Below the pieces are notes generated by a model, which did no database searches, was not told the DNA's origin, and was given only the letters and a program-made list of their open reading frames with translations. DNA of 64,000 nt, taken from Streptomyces sp. NBC_00353. GTDB lineage: Bacteria; Actinomycetota; Actinomycetes; Streptomycetales; Streptomycetaceae. Shown piece by piece: positions 17,600 to 25,816 of the stretch; position 1 is the stretch's first letter; each line of letters begins with the position of its first letter. Position numbers and translations under genes: made by a program. Location: positions 7,747,501-7,811,500 of the forward strand of contig NZ_CP107985.1 of assembly GCF_036108815.1 (NCBI RefSeq), read 5' to 3'.

Positions 17600-17622
17600 C
17601 TGAGTACGGGACTGAGTACGGG
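17600..17622 (+). repeat. Short tandem repeat CTGAGTACGGG x2
   Basis: Two exact 11-base copies (17600-17610 and 17612-17622) separated by one base, in the gap after the acyl-CoA dehydrogenase and just upstream of the YiaA-like gene. A CCGTTC/GAACGG hairpin (17579-17595) precedes them. Confidence 0.5.
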
Positions 17623-17663
17623 GCCGGATGTGCCGGGCGCCGCAGCGGCCGATGCTGTCCGTC

Positions 17664-17954
17664 ATGAGTGAGACGACATCGGTCAAGCAGCAGAGCACCG
17701 CGGCCTTCTACGGACAGGCCGTCGCATCCTTCGGGGTGGCGATGGGCGCGGTGACCCTCGGCATCTACTTCCTCGACGCGAACGCCTGGGTGCGGGGCTT
17801 CCTCGCCGTCGGCGTCCTCTATCTCGTCACGTCCTGCTTCACCCTCGCCAAGGTCATCCGGGACCGTCAGGAGGCCGGGCAGCTCATCAGCCGGGTCGAC
17901 CAGGCCCGGCTGGAGAAGATCCTCGCCGAGCACGACCCCTTCCAGAAGCTCTGA
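17664..17954 (+). CDS. Small YiaA/YiaB-type membrane protein
   Basis: A 96-residue protein with two hydrophobic helices (about 15-35 and 41-60) separated by a short acidic turn, followed by a charged C-terminal helix ending DPFQKL. This is the layout of the YiaA/YiaB two-helix family of unknown function. The ATG at 17664 (MSETTSVKQQ) was preferred to an upstream ATG at 17628, which would add an atypical N-terminus; no strong ribosome site is seen. It lies between an acyl-CoA dehydrogenase and a TetR gene in the same direction. No functional link can be shown. Confidence 0.75.
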   Translation: MSETTSVKQQSTAAFYGQAVASFGVAMGAVTLGIYFLDANAWVRGFLAVGVLYLVTSCFTLAKVIRDRQEAGQLISRVDQARLEKILAEHDPFQKL

Positions 17955-17974
17955 CGCCCTCAGCCGCCGGACCC

Positions 17975-17990
17975 CTAAGCGCTTGCTCAG
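17975..17990. promoter_or_regulatory. Operator CTAAGCGCTTGCTCAG upstream of TetR gene
   Basis: An imperfect 16-bp palindrome (CTnAGC-GCTT-GCTnAG), identical in all 16 bases to the site at 19215-19230. A TATGGT -10 box follows at 17999-18004, so the operator covers the -35 region of the TetR gene. Confidence 0.75.
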
Positions 17991-18037
17991 GTTCGGGGTA
18001 TGGTGTGCGTCCTGGTGAACGGAAGGGGTCGGTGACG

Positions 18038-18661
18038 ATGAGCACGGCGGAGGATACCGGCGGCGACAGTACGCCGTGGGGTGAGGTGACGCCCGAGGCG
18101 GCCAGACGGCTCCTCGTCGCGGCCGTCGACGCCTTCGCCGAGCGCGGGTACCACGCGACCACCACCCGTGACATCGCGGGCCGCGCCGGCATGAGCCCTG
18201 CCGCGCTCTACATCCACTACAAGACGAAGGAAGAGCTGCTCCACCGGATCAGCAGGATCGGCCACGACCGCGCCCTGCTGCTCCTGGAGACGGCCGCGGA
18301 CAGCGAAGGCACGGCGTCCGAGCGGCTCGCCCACGCCGTGCGGTCCTTCGTCCGCTGGCACGCGGAAGGGCACACCACCGCCCGCGTGGTCCAGTACGAA
18401 CTCGACGCCCTCGGCCCGGAGCACCGCACCGAGATCGTCGCGCTGCGGCGCAAGAGCGACGCGGTGATCCGCCGGATCATCAGTGAAGGCGTGGAGGCGG
18501 GGGAGTTCGACGTCCCCGACATCCCGGGCACCACGCTGGCCGTGCTCTCGCTCTGCATCGATGTGGCGCGCTGGTTCAGCGCGCAGGGGAGCCGGACGCC
18601 CGACGAGGTCGGCGCGCTCTACGCCGACCTCGTCCTGCGGATGGTCGCGGCCCAGCGGTAG
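18038..18661 (+). CDS. TetR-family regulator, likely controls itself and the MaoC gene
   Basis: A 207-residue repressor. The helix-turn-helix is at about 25-75 (ATTTRDIAGRAGMSPAALYI), followed by a helical effector domain of the type found in fatty-acid and branched-chain regulators. The ATG at 18038 lies 9 bases after GGAAGGGG; a GTG six bases earlier is an alternative. It is convergent with the MaoC hydratase gene. An identical 16-base palindrome lies upstream of each of the two genes, which argues that this protein binds both. The effector is unknown; an acyl-CoA is plausible from the hydratase target. Confidence 0.88.
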   Translation: MSTAEDTGGDSTPWGEVTPEAARRLLVAAVDAFAERGYHATTTRDIAGRAGMSPAALYIHYKTKEELLHRISRIGHDRALLLLETAADSEGTASERLAHAVRSFVRWHAEGHTTARVVQYELDALGPEHRTEIVALRRKSDAVIRRIISEGVEAGEFDVPDIPGTTLAVLSLCIDVARWFSAQGSRTPDEVGALYADLVLRMVAAQR

Positions 18662-18686
18662 CGCGACCGGGCACAGTTCCGCGGGC

Positions 18687-19148
18687 TCAGAAGTAGTAGC
18701 GCGACACCGACTCGGCGACGCAGACCGGCTTGTCGCCACCCTCGCGCTCGACCGTGACGACGGCGGTGACCTGGACGCCGCCGCCCGCCTCCTCGACGCT
18801 CTTGAGGGCGGCCGTCGCCCGCAGCCGCGAACCCACCGGCACGGTGGCCGGAAAACGGACCTTGTTGGTGCCGTAGTTGATGCCCATCTTCATGCCTTCG
18901 ACCCGCATGATCTGCGGGACCAGCGCCGGAAGCAGCGAGAGCGTGAGATAGCCGTGCGCGATCGTCGTGCCGAACGGGCCGGCCGCGGCCCGCTCCGGGT
19001 CCACATGGATCCACTGGTGGTCCCCGGTGGCATCGGCGAAGAGATCGACCCGCTTCTGGTCGATCTCCAGCCATTCGCTGTGCCCCAGCTGCTCGCCCAC
19101 CCCGTCGCGCAGCTCCTGCGCGGACGTGAAGATCCTCGGCTCTGCCAT
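18687..19148 (-). CDS. MaoC-family (R)-enoyl-CoA hydratase
   Basis: A 153-residue single hot-dog domain that hydrates enoyl-CoA to (R)-3-hydroxyacyl-CoA. The signature FADATGDHQWIHVD (about 38-51) carries the catalytic Asp and His, followed by GPFGTTIAHGYLTLSL. The start was placed at ATG 19148 (MAEPRIFTSA); in-frame ATGs further upstream (to 19208) would add a poorly conserved 20 residues. Its promoter region carries the same 16-base operator as the TetR gene at 18038, to which it is convergent. It could act on products of the acyl-CoA dehydrogenases nearby. Confidence 0.9.
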   Translation of the reverse strand: MAEPRIFTSAQELRDGVGEQLGHSEWLEIDQKRVDLFADATGDHQWIHVDPERAAAGPFGTTIAHGYLTLSLLPALVPQIMRVEGMKMGINYGTNKVRFPATVPVGSRLRATAALKSVEEAGGGVQVTAVVTVEREGGDKPVCVAESVSRYYF

Positions 19149-19214
19149 GTCCCTGGTCCTGCCTTCCCGCTCTCGACCGTGCATCGTCATGCATCCGTCA
19201 TTCATCACTACTGT

Positions 19215-19230
19215 CTAAGCGCTTGCTCAG
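19215..19230. promoter_or_regulatory. Operator CTAAGCGCTTGCTCAG between MaoC and soxR
   Basis: A 16/16 match to the site at 17975. It sits 67 bases before the chosen MaoC start and 68 bases before the soxR GTG, in a divergent gap, so it could affect either gene. The MaoC gene is the more likely target. Confidence 0.7.
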
Positions 19231-19297
19231 CATGGTTGGGTGTGGCGTTCCTGTCAACGACGGACCGGCCCGGAGGAGTGCACGTAGGGTTCGAGGG

Positions 19298-19771
19298 GTG
19301 CCCCAGATCCCACAGACACTCCATGAACTCACGGTCGGCCAGCTCTCCGCGCGCAGCGGCGCCGCCGTTTCGGCCCTGCACTTCTACGAGGCCAAGGGCC
19401 TGATCAGCAGCCGCCGCACCAGTGGCAACCAGCGCCGCTACAGCAGGGATGCGTTGCGCCGGGTCGCTTTCGTCCGTGCGGCGCAACGGGTCGGCATACC
19501 GCTGGCCACGATCCGCGACGCGCTGGCCGAGCTCCCCGAGGAGCGCACCCCGACCCGCGACGACTGGGCGCGCCTGTCCGAGGCGTGGCGCTCCGAACTC
19601 GACGAGCGGATCAAGCAGCTGGGCCGGCTGCGCGACCATCTCACCGACTGCATCGGCTGCGGCTGTCTGTCGCTGGAGACATGTGTGCTCTCCAACCCGA
19701 ACGACATCTCCGGGGACACGATCAGCGGGTCCCGGCTGATGCCGGAGCGCCGCTCGGCGGACTGCCGGTAG
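19298..19771 (+). CDS. soxR: Redox-sensing regulator SoxR (MerR family, [2Fe-2S])
   Basis: A MerR-type activator of 157 residues that senses redox-cycling compounds through a [2Fe-2S] cluster. The N-terminal winged helix reads LTVGQLSARSGAAVSALHFY, then a dimerisation helix. The cluster motif CIGCGCLSLETC (C-x2-C-x-C-x5-C) lies near the C-terminus. The start is the GTG at 19298 after GAGG; upstream open frame is ignored. In Streptomyces, SoxR acts without SoxS and responds to endogenous redox-active antibiotics. No likely SoxR target is visible beside it. Confidence 0.94.
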   Translation: MPQIPQTLHELTVGQLSARSGAAVSALHFYEAKGLISSRRTSGNQRRYSRDALRRVAFVRAAQRVGIPLATIRDALAELPEERTPTRDDWARLSEAWRSELDERIKQLGRLRDHLTDCIGCGCLSLETCVLSNPNDISGDTISGSRLMPERRSADCR

Positions 19772-19804
19772 GCGAGTCGCGGGCCGGGGCGGAGCGGGCG
19801 CTCC

Positions 19805-20416
19805 TCATGCCGCGGACGTCAGGTTCCTGGTCCGTATGCGCCGCGCCCTCGCCAGCGCCCCCGGCGTGAGCACGGGCTGCGGCACCACGATCCCGCAGCC
19901 CGTGCAGACCGGCCCCGACCACGGCTGGTGGCTGAGCTCCTGGCGCCAGACGATCCCGGTCCCCGTGCACACCGGGCAGGTCGTGCCCGGCTCCGACTCC
20001 AGCGCGGCGATCAGCCGGCCCAGCACCTCGCCCAGCGGTGCGGACGGATGGACCGCCGGATCGTCGCAGCGCGCCACCCCGTTCCCGCCCCAGGTGCGCC
20101 GGTGCCAGTCGTCGAACGCGCCCGGCCGGCGCAGCCCATCGTGCTTCTCCCGCCTGCGGCGCTCGGCGAACCCCGCCTCGTACCCGAGCCAGACGGCCCG
20201 GGCCTCCTCCAACTCCTCCAGTGCGTGCACCAGTCGCACCGGGTCGGGGGCCCGGTCCTCGGGCTCGATCCAGTGCCGGGCACACAGATGGTGCCAGGTC
20301 GCCCGGTGACCGTAGGGGGCGAACCTCTCCAGGCACTTGCGCAGCGAGTACCGCCGCAGCGCCAGGTCACTCCGCGGATCGCGGACCTGTCTCGCAAGAC
20401 TGCGGAAACCGGCCAT
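19805..20416 (-). CDS. Hypothetical protein with C-terminal zinc-ribbon-like cysteines
   Basis: A 203-residue protein not recognised as a named family. The first two thirds are charged and helix-rich with many Arg, Trp and His. The C-terminal part has CPVC (about 146-149) and CTGC (about 171-174), which could form a zinc ribbon. There is no signal peptide or membrane segment, so it is probably cytoplasmic and may bind nucleic acid. It is convergent with soxR (33 bases apart) and divergent from the penicillin-acylase gene. No function is proposed. Confidence 0.72.
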   Translation of the reverse strand: MAGFRSLARQVRDPRSDLALRRYSLRKCLERFAPYGHRATWHHLCARHWIEPEDRAPDPVRLVHALEELEEARAVWLGYEAGFAERRRREKHDGLRRPGAFDDWHRRTWGGNGVARCDDPAVHPSAPLGEVLGRLIAALESEPGTTCPVCTGTGIVWRQELSHQPWSGPVCTGCGIVVPQPVLTPGALARARRIRTRNLTSAA

Positions 20417-20473
20417 CGCACTGCCACCTCCGTCGCTCGTACTTCGGCGTCAAGGGATGGACGTACGACTGCC

Positions 20474-20619
20474 CGATTCGGCTCCATCGAAAGGCGATTC
20501 GCGTCCATTGGCCGAGACGGCCTCGTCGGATGCACCTCGAACGGGCCCGGGCGCGGCTCGAATCCGGCTCGGACGCGGCGTCATGTGGCGATTCGGAAAA
20601 GGTGACCGATGCTCACCTT
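20474..20619 (+). promoter_or_regulatory. Repeat-rich control region before the penicillin-acylase-type gene
   Basis: Two near-identical 14-mers, CGATTCGGCTCCAT (20474) and CGATTCGCGTCCAT (20495), are spaced exactly 21 bases apart; CGATTCGG occurs again at 20589. A perfect inverted repeat AAGGTGA-N7-TCACCTT follows at 20599-20619, 57 bases before the ATG. Direct repeats two helical turns apart plus a palindrome suggest specific regulators. Confidence 0.5.
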
Positions 20620-20676
20620 ACCGACGGGTCGTACCGCCAGTAACCTCCGGCGCATCGGCCTCCCGGAGGAGCACGC

Positions 20677-23505
20677 ATGCCCCCACGCACCGCCAAGTTC
20701 AGAGCCGCCACCGTTGCGGCGGTTCTCACCCTCGGTACCACCCTCCTCGCAGCCTCGCCGCAGTCCGGCGCCGTGGCGGCGGAACCCGTCCCCGTCGCCG
20801 ACCACTGCCAGGGGCAGTGCGACGACATCCTGCCGCCCGGCGAGAACGGCAACGCCACGCTCGTCGAGATTCTCGGCAACCAGGCGTTCGGTACGCACCC
20901 CGCGCACAGCGACGACCAACTCGACCGCTACAACGGCCTGGTGGCCGGGTACACCGGACTCACCGACCAGAAGCTGACCGACTTCTTCAACGACGCCTCG
21001 TTCGGCGTGCCGAAGGACCAGGTCGAGTCCGTCACCTCGCCTCGCGACGACGTCACCATCACCCGCGACAGGAAGTCAGGCGTCCCGCACATCAAGGGCA
21101 CCACCCGTTACGGCACCCAGTTCGGCGCCGGCTATGCGGCCGGGCAGGACCGGCTCTGGCTGATGGACCTCTTCCGGCACATCGGGCGCGGCGAACTGAC
21201 CTCGTTCGCCGGTGGCGCACTCGCCAACCAGGGGCTTGAGCAGCAGTTCTGGCCGCAGGCCCCGTACACCGAGGCAGATCTCGAAGCCCAGGTCGCGTAC
21301 ATCAGGACCCATGAGGGCGCCCGCGGTGAGCAGGCCATGGCCGACGCGCAGGCGTATGTCGACGGCATCAACGCGTACCGCGACAAGTCCAAGAAGGGCC
21401 GCTACTTCCCCGGCGAGTACGTCCTCACCGGCAAGATCGACGCGATCACCAACATCGGTGAGATCCAGCCGTTCAAGCTGACCGACCTGATCTCGATCGC
21501 CTCGGTCGTCGGCGGTCAGTTCGGTGGCGGCGGTGGCGGCGAGGTGCAGGCGGCGCTCTCGCTGCTGTCCGCCCAGCAGAAGTACGGGGTCGCCGAAGGC
21601 ACCAAGGTCTGGGAGTCGTTCCGGCAACGGAACGACCCCGAGGCCGTGCTGACCATCCACGACGGCACCTCCTTCCCCTACGCCGGCAAGCCCGCCCAGG
21701 CGCGCGGCACCGCCCTTCCCGATCCGGGCTCGGTCACCCCCGAGCCGCTCGTCCACGACCGCACCGGCTCCGCGGGCACCGACAGGAAGGCCCCGGTCAA
21801 GGCCCCGGCCGCGCTGAGGAAGGCCCAGGGCATCTACGACGACGGCGTGATCCCGGAGGGCTCGCTGCCCGGCTCCGGTTCCGGCGCCCAGAAGCGCGGC
21901 ATGTCCAACGCCCTGCTGGTCTCCGGCAAGCACACCGCGAGCGGAAACCCGATCGCCGTCTTCGGCCCGCAGACCGGCTACTTCGCACCGCAGCTGATGA
22001 TGCTCCAGGAGCTCCAGGGCCCAGGCATCAGCGCCCGCGGGGTCGCCTTCGCCGGTGTCGGCATGTACGTCCAGATGGGCCGCGGCCAGGACTACGCGTG
22101 GAGCGCCACCTCGGCCGGCCAGGACATCACCGACACGTACGCCATCGAGCTGTGCGAGCCGGACGGTTCCGCACCCACCAAGGACTCGACGCACTACCTC
22201 CACCACGGCACCTGCACCGCGATGGAGAAGCTGGAGCGCACCAACTCCTGGGCGCCGACCGTCGCCGACTCCACGGCGAAGGGCTCCTACCGGATGCAGG
22301 TGTGGCGGACCGCGTACGGCATCGTCACCCATCGCGCCACAGTGGGCGGCAAGCCCGTCGCGTACACCTCGCTGCGCACCACCTACCGTCACGAGGCCGA
22401 CTCGATCGTCGGCTTCCAGATGCTCAACGACCCTGCGTACGTGAAGGACGCCGCCTCCTTCCAGCAGGCGGCGAGCAACATCGACTACGCCTTCAACTGG
22501 TTCTACGCCGACTCCCGCACCGCCGCCTACTACAACAGCGGCATGAACCCGGTGCGCGCGGCGGGCGTCGACCCGGCCCTGCCCGTCAAGGCCGAGAAAG
22601 CGTACGAATGGCAGGGCTACGACCCGGTCGCCAATACCGCCGCCTACACCCCGTTCGCCGCGCACCCGCACTCCAGCGGCCAGGACTACTACGTCTCCTG
22701 GAACAACAAGCAGGCCGAGGGGTACGCCTCCGCGGGCTTCGGCCTCGGCGCGGTGCACCGGGCGGACCTGCTCGACGACCGGGTGGCGAAGCTGGTGGAG
22801 CAGGGCGGCGTCACCCGCGCCTCGCTCACCCGGGCCATGGCGGAAGCCGCGCTCACCGACCTGCGCGGCGAGCAGGTGCTGCCCGAACTGCTGCAGGTGC
22901 TCCGCTCCCGGCCGGTCACCGACCCGGAACTGAACTCGGTCATCCAGCAGTTGGAGTCCTGGCGGGCTTCGGGGGCGCAGCGCAGGGAAAGCAGCCCCGG
23001 CTCGCACACGTACACCGACGCGGACGCGGTGCGGATCATGGACGCGTGGTGGCCGAAGCTGGTCGAGGCCGAGTTCGAGCCGGGTCTGGGCGACAGCCTG
23101 TACGGGACGCTGACCGCCGCTCTCGCCACCGACGAGTCACCGGCGGCCAGCCACGGCCCGAGCGGGGCGCACAGCGGATCGGCGTTCCAGTACGGCTGGT
23201 GGGGCTTTGTGGACAAGGATCTGCGCCAGGTCCTCGGCCGGCCGGTCAAGGGGCCGCTCGCCAGGACGTACTGCGGAAACGGAGACCTGAGCAGCTGCCG
23301 GGACACCCTGCTCGCCTCCCTGAAGCGGGCGGCGTCCGAACCGGCCACCGAGGTCTACCCCGGTGACGACAGCTGCGGGGCCGGCGAGCAGTGGTGCACG
23401 GACTCGATCATCCACCGTGCGCTGGGCGGAATCAGCCAGAAGGCGATCCACTGGCAGAACCGCCCGACGTATCAGCAGGTGGTGGAGTTCCCCAGCCACC
23501 GGTAG
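20677..23505 (+). CDS. Secreted penicillin-acylase-family (Ntn) amidase
   Basis: A 942-residue extracellular Ntn-hydrolase precursor. It has a signal peptide (about 1-35, ending AVAA), an alpha-subunit region, a Gly/Ser-rich linker (about 385-407) and the probable autoprocessing point GM|SNALLVSG, which would expose Ser410 as the beta-subunit nucleophile. RGVAFAGVGMYVQMGRGQDYAWSAT and the later NWFYADS segment fit the family. GGAGGAG precedes the ATG. Relatives cleave acyl amides such as penicillins, acyl-homoserine lactones or acylated lipopeptides; the substrate here cannot be told. It is convergent with the NamZ-type muramidase across a strong hairpin, placing two secreted envelope- or signal-active enzymes together. 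Confidence 0.92.
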   Translation: MPPRTAKFRAATVAAVLTLGTTLLAASPQSGAVAAEPVPVADHCQGQCDDILPPGENGNATLVEILGNQAFGTHPAHSDDQLDRYNGLVAGYTGLTDQKLTDFFNDASFGVPKDQVESVTSPRDDVTITRDRKSGVPHIKGTTRYGTQFGAGYAAGQDRLWLMDLFRHIGRGELTSFAGGALANQGLEQQFWPQAPYTEADLEAQVAYIRTHEGARGEQAMADAQAYVDGINAYRDKSKKGRYFPGEYVLTGKIDAITNIGEIQPFKLTDLISIASVVGGQFGGGGGGEVQAALSLLSAQQKYGVAEGTKVWESFRQRNDPEAVLTIHDGTSFPYAGKPAQARGTALPDPGSVTPEPLVHDRTGSAGTDRKAPVKAPAALRKAQGIYDDGVIPEGSLPGSGSGAQKRGMSNALLVSGKHTASGNPIAVFGPQTGYFAPQLMMLQELQGPGISARGVAFAGVGMYVQMGRGQDYAWSATSAGQDITDTYAIELCEPDGSAPTKDSTHYLHHGTCTAMEKLERTNSWAPTVADSTAKGSYRMQVWRTAYGIVTHRATVGGKPVAYTSLRTTYRHEADSIVGFQMLNDPAYVKDAASFQQAASNIDYAFNWFYADSRTAAYYNSGMNPVRAAGVDPALPVKAEKAYEWQGYDPVANTAAYTPFAAHPHSSGQDYYVSWNNKQAEGYASAGFGLGAVHRADLLDDRVAKLVEQGGVTRASLTRAMAEAALTDLRGEQVLPELLQVLRSRPVTDPELNSVIQQLESWRASGAQRRESSPGSHTYTDADAVRIMDAWWPKLVEAEFEPGLGDSLYGTLTAALATDESPAASHGPSGAHSGSAFQYGWWGFVDKDLRQVLGRPVKGPLARTYCGNGDLSSCRDTLLASLKRAASEPATEVYPGDDSCGAGEQWCTDSIIHRALGGISQKAIHWQNRPTYQQVVEFPSHR

Positions 23506-23550
23506 GCATTGATCCCTCTCCGTCCGGTGCTCGGGGACGGAACCGGTTCG

Positions 23551-23582
23551 CCGGGCGGGTCCGAACCCTCGGACCCGCCCGG
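23551..23582. terminator. Bidirectional hairpin between convergent acylase and muramidase genes
   Basis: A perfect 13-bp stem (CCGGGCGGGTCCG / CGGACCCGCCCGG) with a 6-base loop. It lies 46 bases after the acylase stop and 6 bases beyond the end of the facing gene. Confidence 0.82.
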
Positions 23583-23588
23583 TCCGCC

Positions 23589-24866
23589 TCACCGGTACTG
23601 CAAGTACTTCTTGCGTACCGCCCGGAAGGCGGCGAGATCCGCCGCCCAGGCGCCCACCACCTCATCCGTGTCCGCGCCCGCATCGATCATCGTGCGGACC
23701 CGCGTGTTGCCGGTGAGCTTGTCGATCCAGTTGTCCGAGCGCCACGCGAACCCGCTCCACGTCTGCTTCGCCGTCACCAGGAGAGCGATCCCCGTGCGTA
23801 CCGGGTCGAAGACCTCCCGGTCCTGCACATGCAGCTGCACGCCGCCGACCGTCTTCCCCTGGAACTTGGAGAACGTCGGCGCGAAGTACGCCTCGCGGAA
23901 CGCGACTCCGGGCAGGTCGAGCGCGTTCGCGGCCGCCGCCCACCGGTGGTCGATGCCCTCCGCGCCGAGCAGTTCGAACGGCCGCGTGGTGCCGCGTCCC
24001 TCGGAGAGGTTCGTGCCCTCGAAGAGGCAGGTCCCGGAGTACACCAGCGCGGTGTCCGGCGTCGGCATGTTGGGGCTCGGGGGCACCCACGGCAGTCCGG
24101 TCTCGTCGAAGAAGTCCGAGCGCCGCCATCCCGACATCTTCACGATGTCCAGCTCGACCGGCCGGTCGGCCAGGAACTCCGCGTTGAAGAGCAGCGCAAG
24201 CTCCGTGACCGTCATGCCGTGCGCCTGCGCGATCTCCCGGCGCCCCACGAAGGTCGAGAACGCCGGGTCGAGGACCGGCCCGAGCGCCGCCCGCCCGGTC
24301 ACCGGGTTCGGCCGGTCCAGCACGACGAACCGCTTGCCCGCGAGCGCCGCCGCCTGCATGCAGTCGTAGAGCGTCCAGATGTACGTGTAGAAGCGTGCGC
24401 CCGCGTCCTGGATGTCGAAGACGATCGTGTCCACGCCGGACGCGGTGAAGACATCGGCGAGCGGCTGCCCGCTCTTCAAGTACGTGTCGTAGACGGGGAG
24501 TCCGGTCGCCGGATCGTCGTAGCGCCCCTCAGAACCGCCCGCCTGCGCGGTGCCGCGGAAGCCGTGTTCGGGTCCGAAGACCGCGATCAGGTTCACCCGC
24601 TCGTCCGGGTGCATCACATCGACGATGTGGCGCACATCGGAGGTGATCCCGGTCGGGTTGGTGACGACCCCGACCTTCTGCCCCTTCAGCAGTGCGTAGC
24701 CGTCCGCGGCCAGCCGGTCGAACCCGGTGAGGAGCCGGTTGCGCCCGGCGCCCTGCCCCTTCCCGGGCACGGGTCCCGCTGCCGCGGTCCCGGTTCCTGC
24801 AGTGGTCGCCGCGAGGGCTCCCACCGCACTGCCGGCGGCCAGCAAACCACGTCTGGACAGGCTCAT
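23589..24866 (-). CDS. Tat-exported NamZ-type exo-beta-N-acetylmuramidase (DUF1343)
   Basis: A 425-residue exported protein of the DUF1343/NamZ family, which removes terminal MurNAc from peptidoglycan fragments. The N-terminus SRRGLLAAGS with a following hydrophobic stretch is a Tat signal (about 1-30). Conserved blocks include VVTNPTGI, the probable catalytic region FGPEHGFRG with Glu100, FDIQDAGARFYTY and the FEGTNLSEGRGTTRPFE block. The ATG at 24866 is preceded by GGAGGT 8 bases away; an upstream ATG lacks this. It probably acts in muropeptide recycling or scavenging. It is divergent from the SDR gene at 25052. Confidence 0.92.
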   Translation of the reverse strand: MSLSRRGLLAAGSAVGALAATTAGTGTAAAGPVPGKGQGAGRNRLLTGFDRLAADGYALLKGQKVGVVTNPTGITSDVRHIVDVMHPDERVNLIAVFGPEHGFRGTAQAGGSEGRYDDPATGLPVYDTYLKSGQPLADVFTASGVDTIVFDIQDAGARFYTYIWTLYDCMQAAALAGKRFVVLDRPNPVTGRAALGPVLDPAFSTFVGRREIAQAHGMTVTELALLFNAEFLADRPVELDIVKMSGWRRSDFFDETGLPWVPPSPNMPTPDTALVYSGTCLFEGTNLSEGRGTTRPFELLGAEGIDHRWAAAANALDLPGVAFREAYFAPTFSKFQGKTVGGVQLHVQDREVFDPVRTGIALLVTAKQTWSGFAWRSDNWIDKLTGNTRVRTMIDAGADTDEVVGAWAADLAAFRAVRKKYLQYR

Positions 24867-24999
24867 TCGGCTACCTCCATGATCGCTCCGACTGTCATGG
24901 TCACGCACGCTAGCGCGCGCAAGCGCTCCGCGGAACGAGCCGGACGCGACTGCTGTGACAGGAGTGGCGACAACCCGGGCCAGCCCCCTTCCCCGACGA

Positions 25000-25018
25000 C
25001 ATACCGACTGGTTAGTCT
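25000..25018 (+). promoter_or_regulatory. TetR-type operator CATACCGACTGGTTAGT in the SDR promoter
   Basis: Located 34-52 bases before the SDR start. TAGTCT (25013-25018), overlapping its 3' end, is a candidate -10 box. It shares an 18-base block (GACGACATACCGACTGGT) with the site before the facing APH/acyl-CoA dehydrogenase operon at 30608-30630, and CATACCG-YGGT with the MFS promoter at 11388. Confidence 0.75.
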
Positions 25019-25051
25019 GCTGAGGAAGTCGGCTGAGAGAGGCGGGACCCG

Positions 25052-25816
25052 ATGAGTACGGTGCAGGGCGCGGGCGTAGTGGTCACCGGAGCCGGAGGCG
25101 GCATCGGCGCCGCTCTGGCCCGCAGATTCGCCGCGGAAGGCGCCAGGGTCGTCGTCAACGACCTCGACGAGGCCCGGATCAAGACGCTTGCCGAGGAGAT
25201 CGGCGGCACTGCCGTCGCCGGTGACGCCTCACGGATCGTGGACGCCGCCCGGGACGCCCTGGACGGCACCGTCGACATCTACTGCGCCAACGCGGGCCTT
25301 GCCTCGCCCGGCGACGTCTTCGCCGACGAGGAGGTCTGGGCGGCGGCCTGGGACGTCAATGTGATGGCCCACGTCCGCGCGGCCAGGGCGCTGCTGCCGG
25401 ACTGGCTGGAGCGCGGCAGCGGCCGGTTCGTCTCCACCGCGTCCGCCGCCGGGCTGCTGACGATGATCGGCGCGGCGCCGTACAGCGTCACCAAGCACGG
25501 GGTCGTCGCCTTCGCCGAATGGCTCTCGCTCACCTACCGCCACCGCGGCGTCAAGGTCCACGCGATCTGCCCCCAGGGCGTACGTACGGACATGCTCACC
25601 GCCGCGGGTTCGGCCGGTGAGCTCGTGCTCGCCCCCAGCGCCATCGAGCCGGAGGCCGTCGCCGACGCGCTCTTCGACGCCATGGCCGAGGACCGCTTCC
25701 TCGTCCTGCCGCACCCCGAGGTCGCCGGCTACTACCGGGCGCGCACCAAGGACACCGACCACTGGCTCGCCAATATGAACCACCTTCAGCAGAAGTGGGA
25801 GGAGACCGGCGCATGA
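25052..25816 (+). CDS. Short-chain dehydrogenase/reductase (SDR)
   Basis: A classical SDR of 254 residues using NAD(P). It has the nucleotide motif GAGGGIG (13-19), the NAG motif (80-82), and catalytic Ser131, Tyr144 and Lys148 (YSVTKHG). It overlaps the acyl-CoA synthetase start by ATGA, so the two are co-translated, with a TetR gene third. In the context of an APH-type kinase and an acyl-CoA dehydrogenase under the same operator, it could interconvert an oxo- and a hydroxyacyl-CoA, as LvaD does in levulinate catabolism. That role is inferred from context only. Confidence 0.92.
   Translation: MSTVQGAGVVVTGAGGGIGAALARRFAAEGARVVVNDLDEARIKTLAEEIGGTAVAGDASRIVDAARDALDGTVDIYCANAGLASPGDVFADEEVWAAAWDVNVMAHVRAARALLPDWLERGSGRFVSTASAAGLLTMIGAAPYSVTKHGVVAFAEWLSLTYRHRGVKVHAICPQGVRTDMLTAAGSAGELVLAPSAIEPEAVADALFDAMAEDRFLVLPHPEVAGYYRARTKDTDHWLANMNHLQQKWEETGA

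Noticed and set aside
24907..24930. Similarity of AGCGCTTGC to the 16-base operator at 17975 and 19215
   Set aside because: Only about nine bases match and the palindrome is absent; chance in GC-rich DNA.
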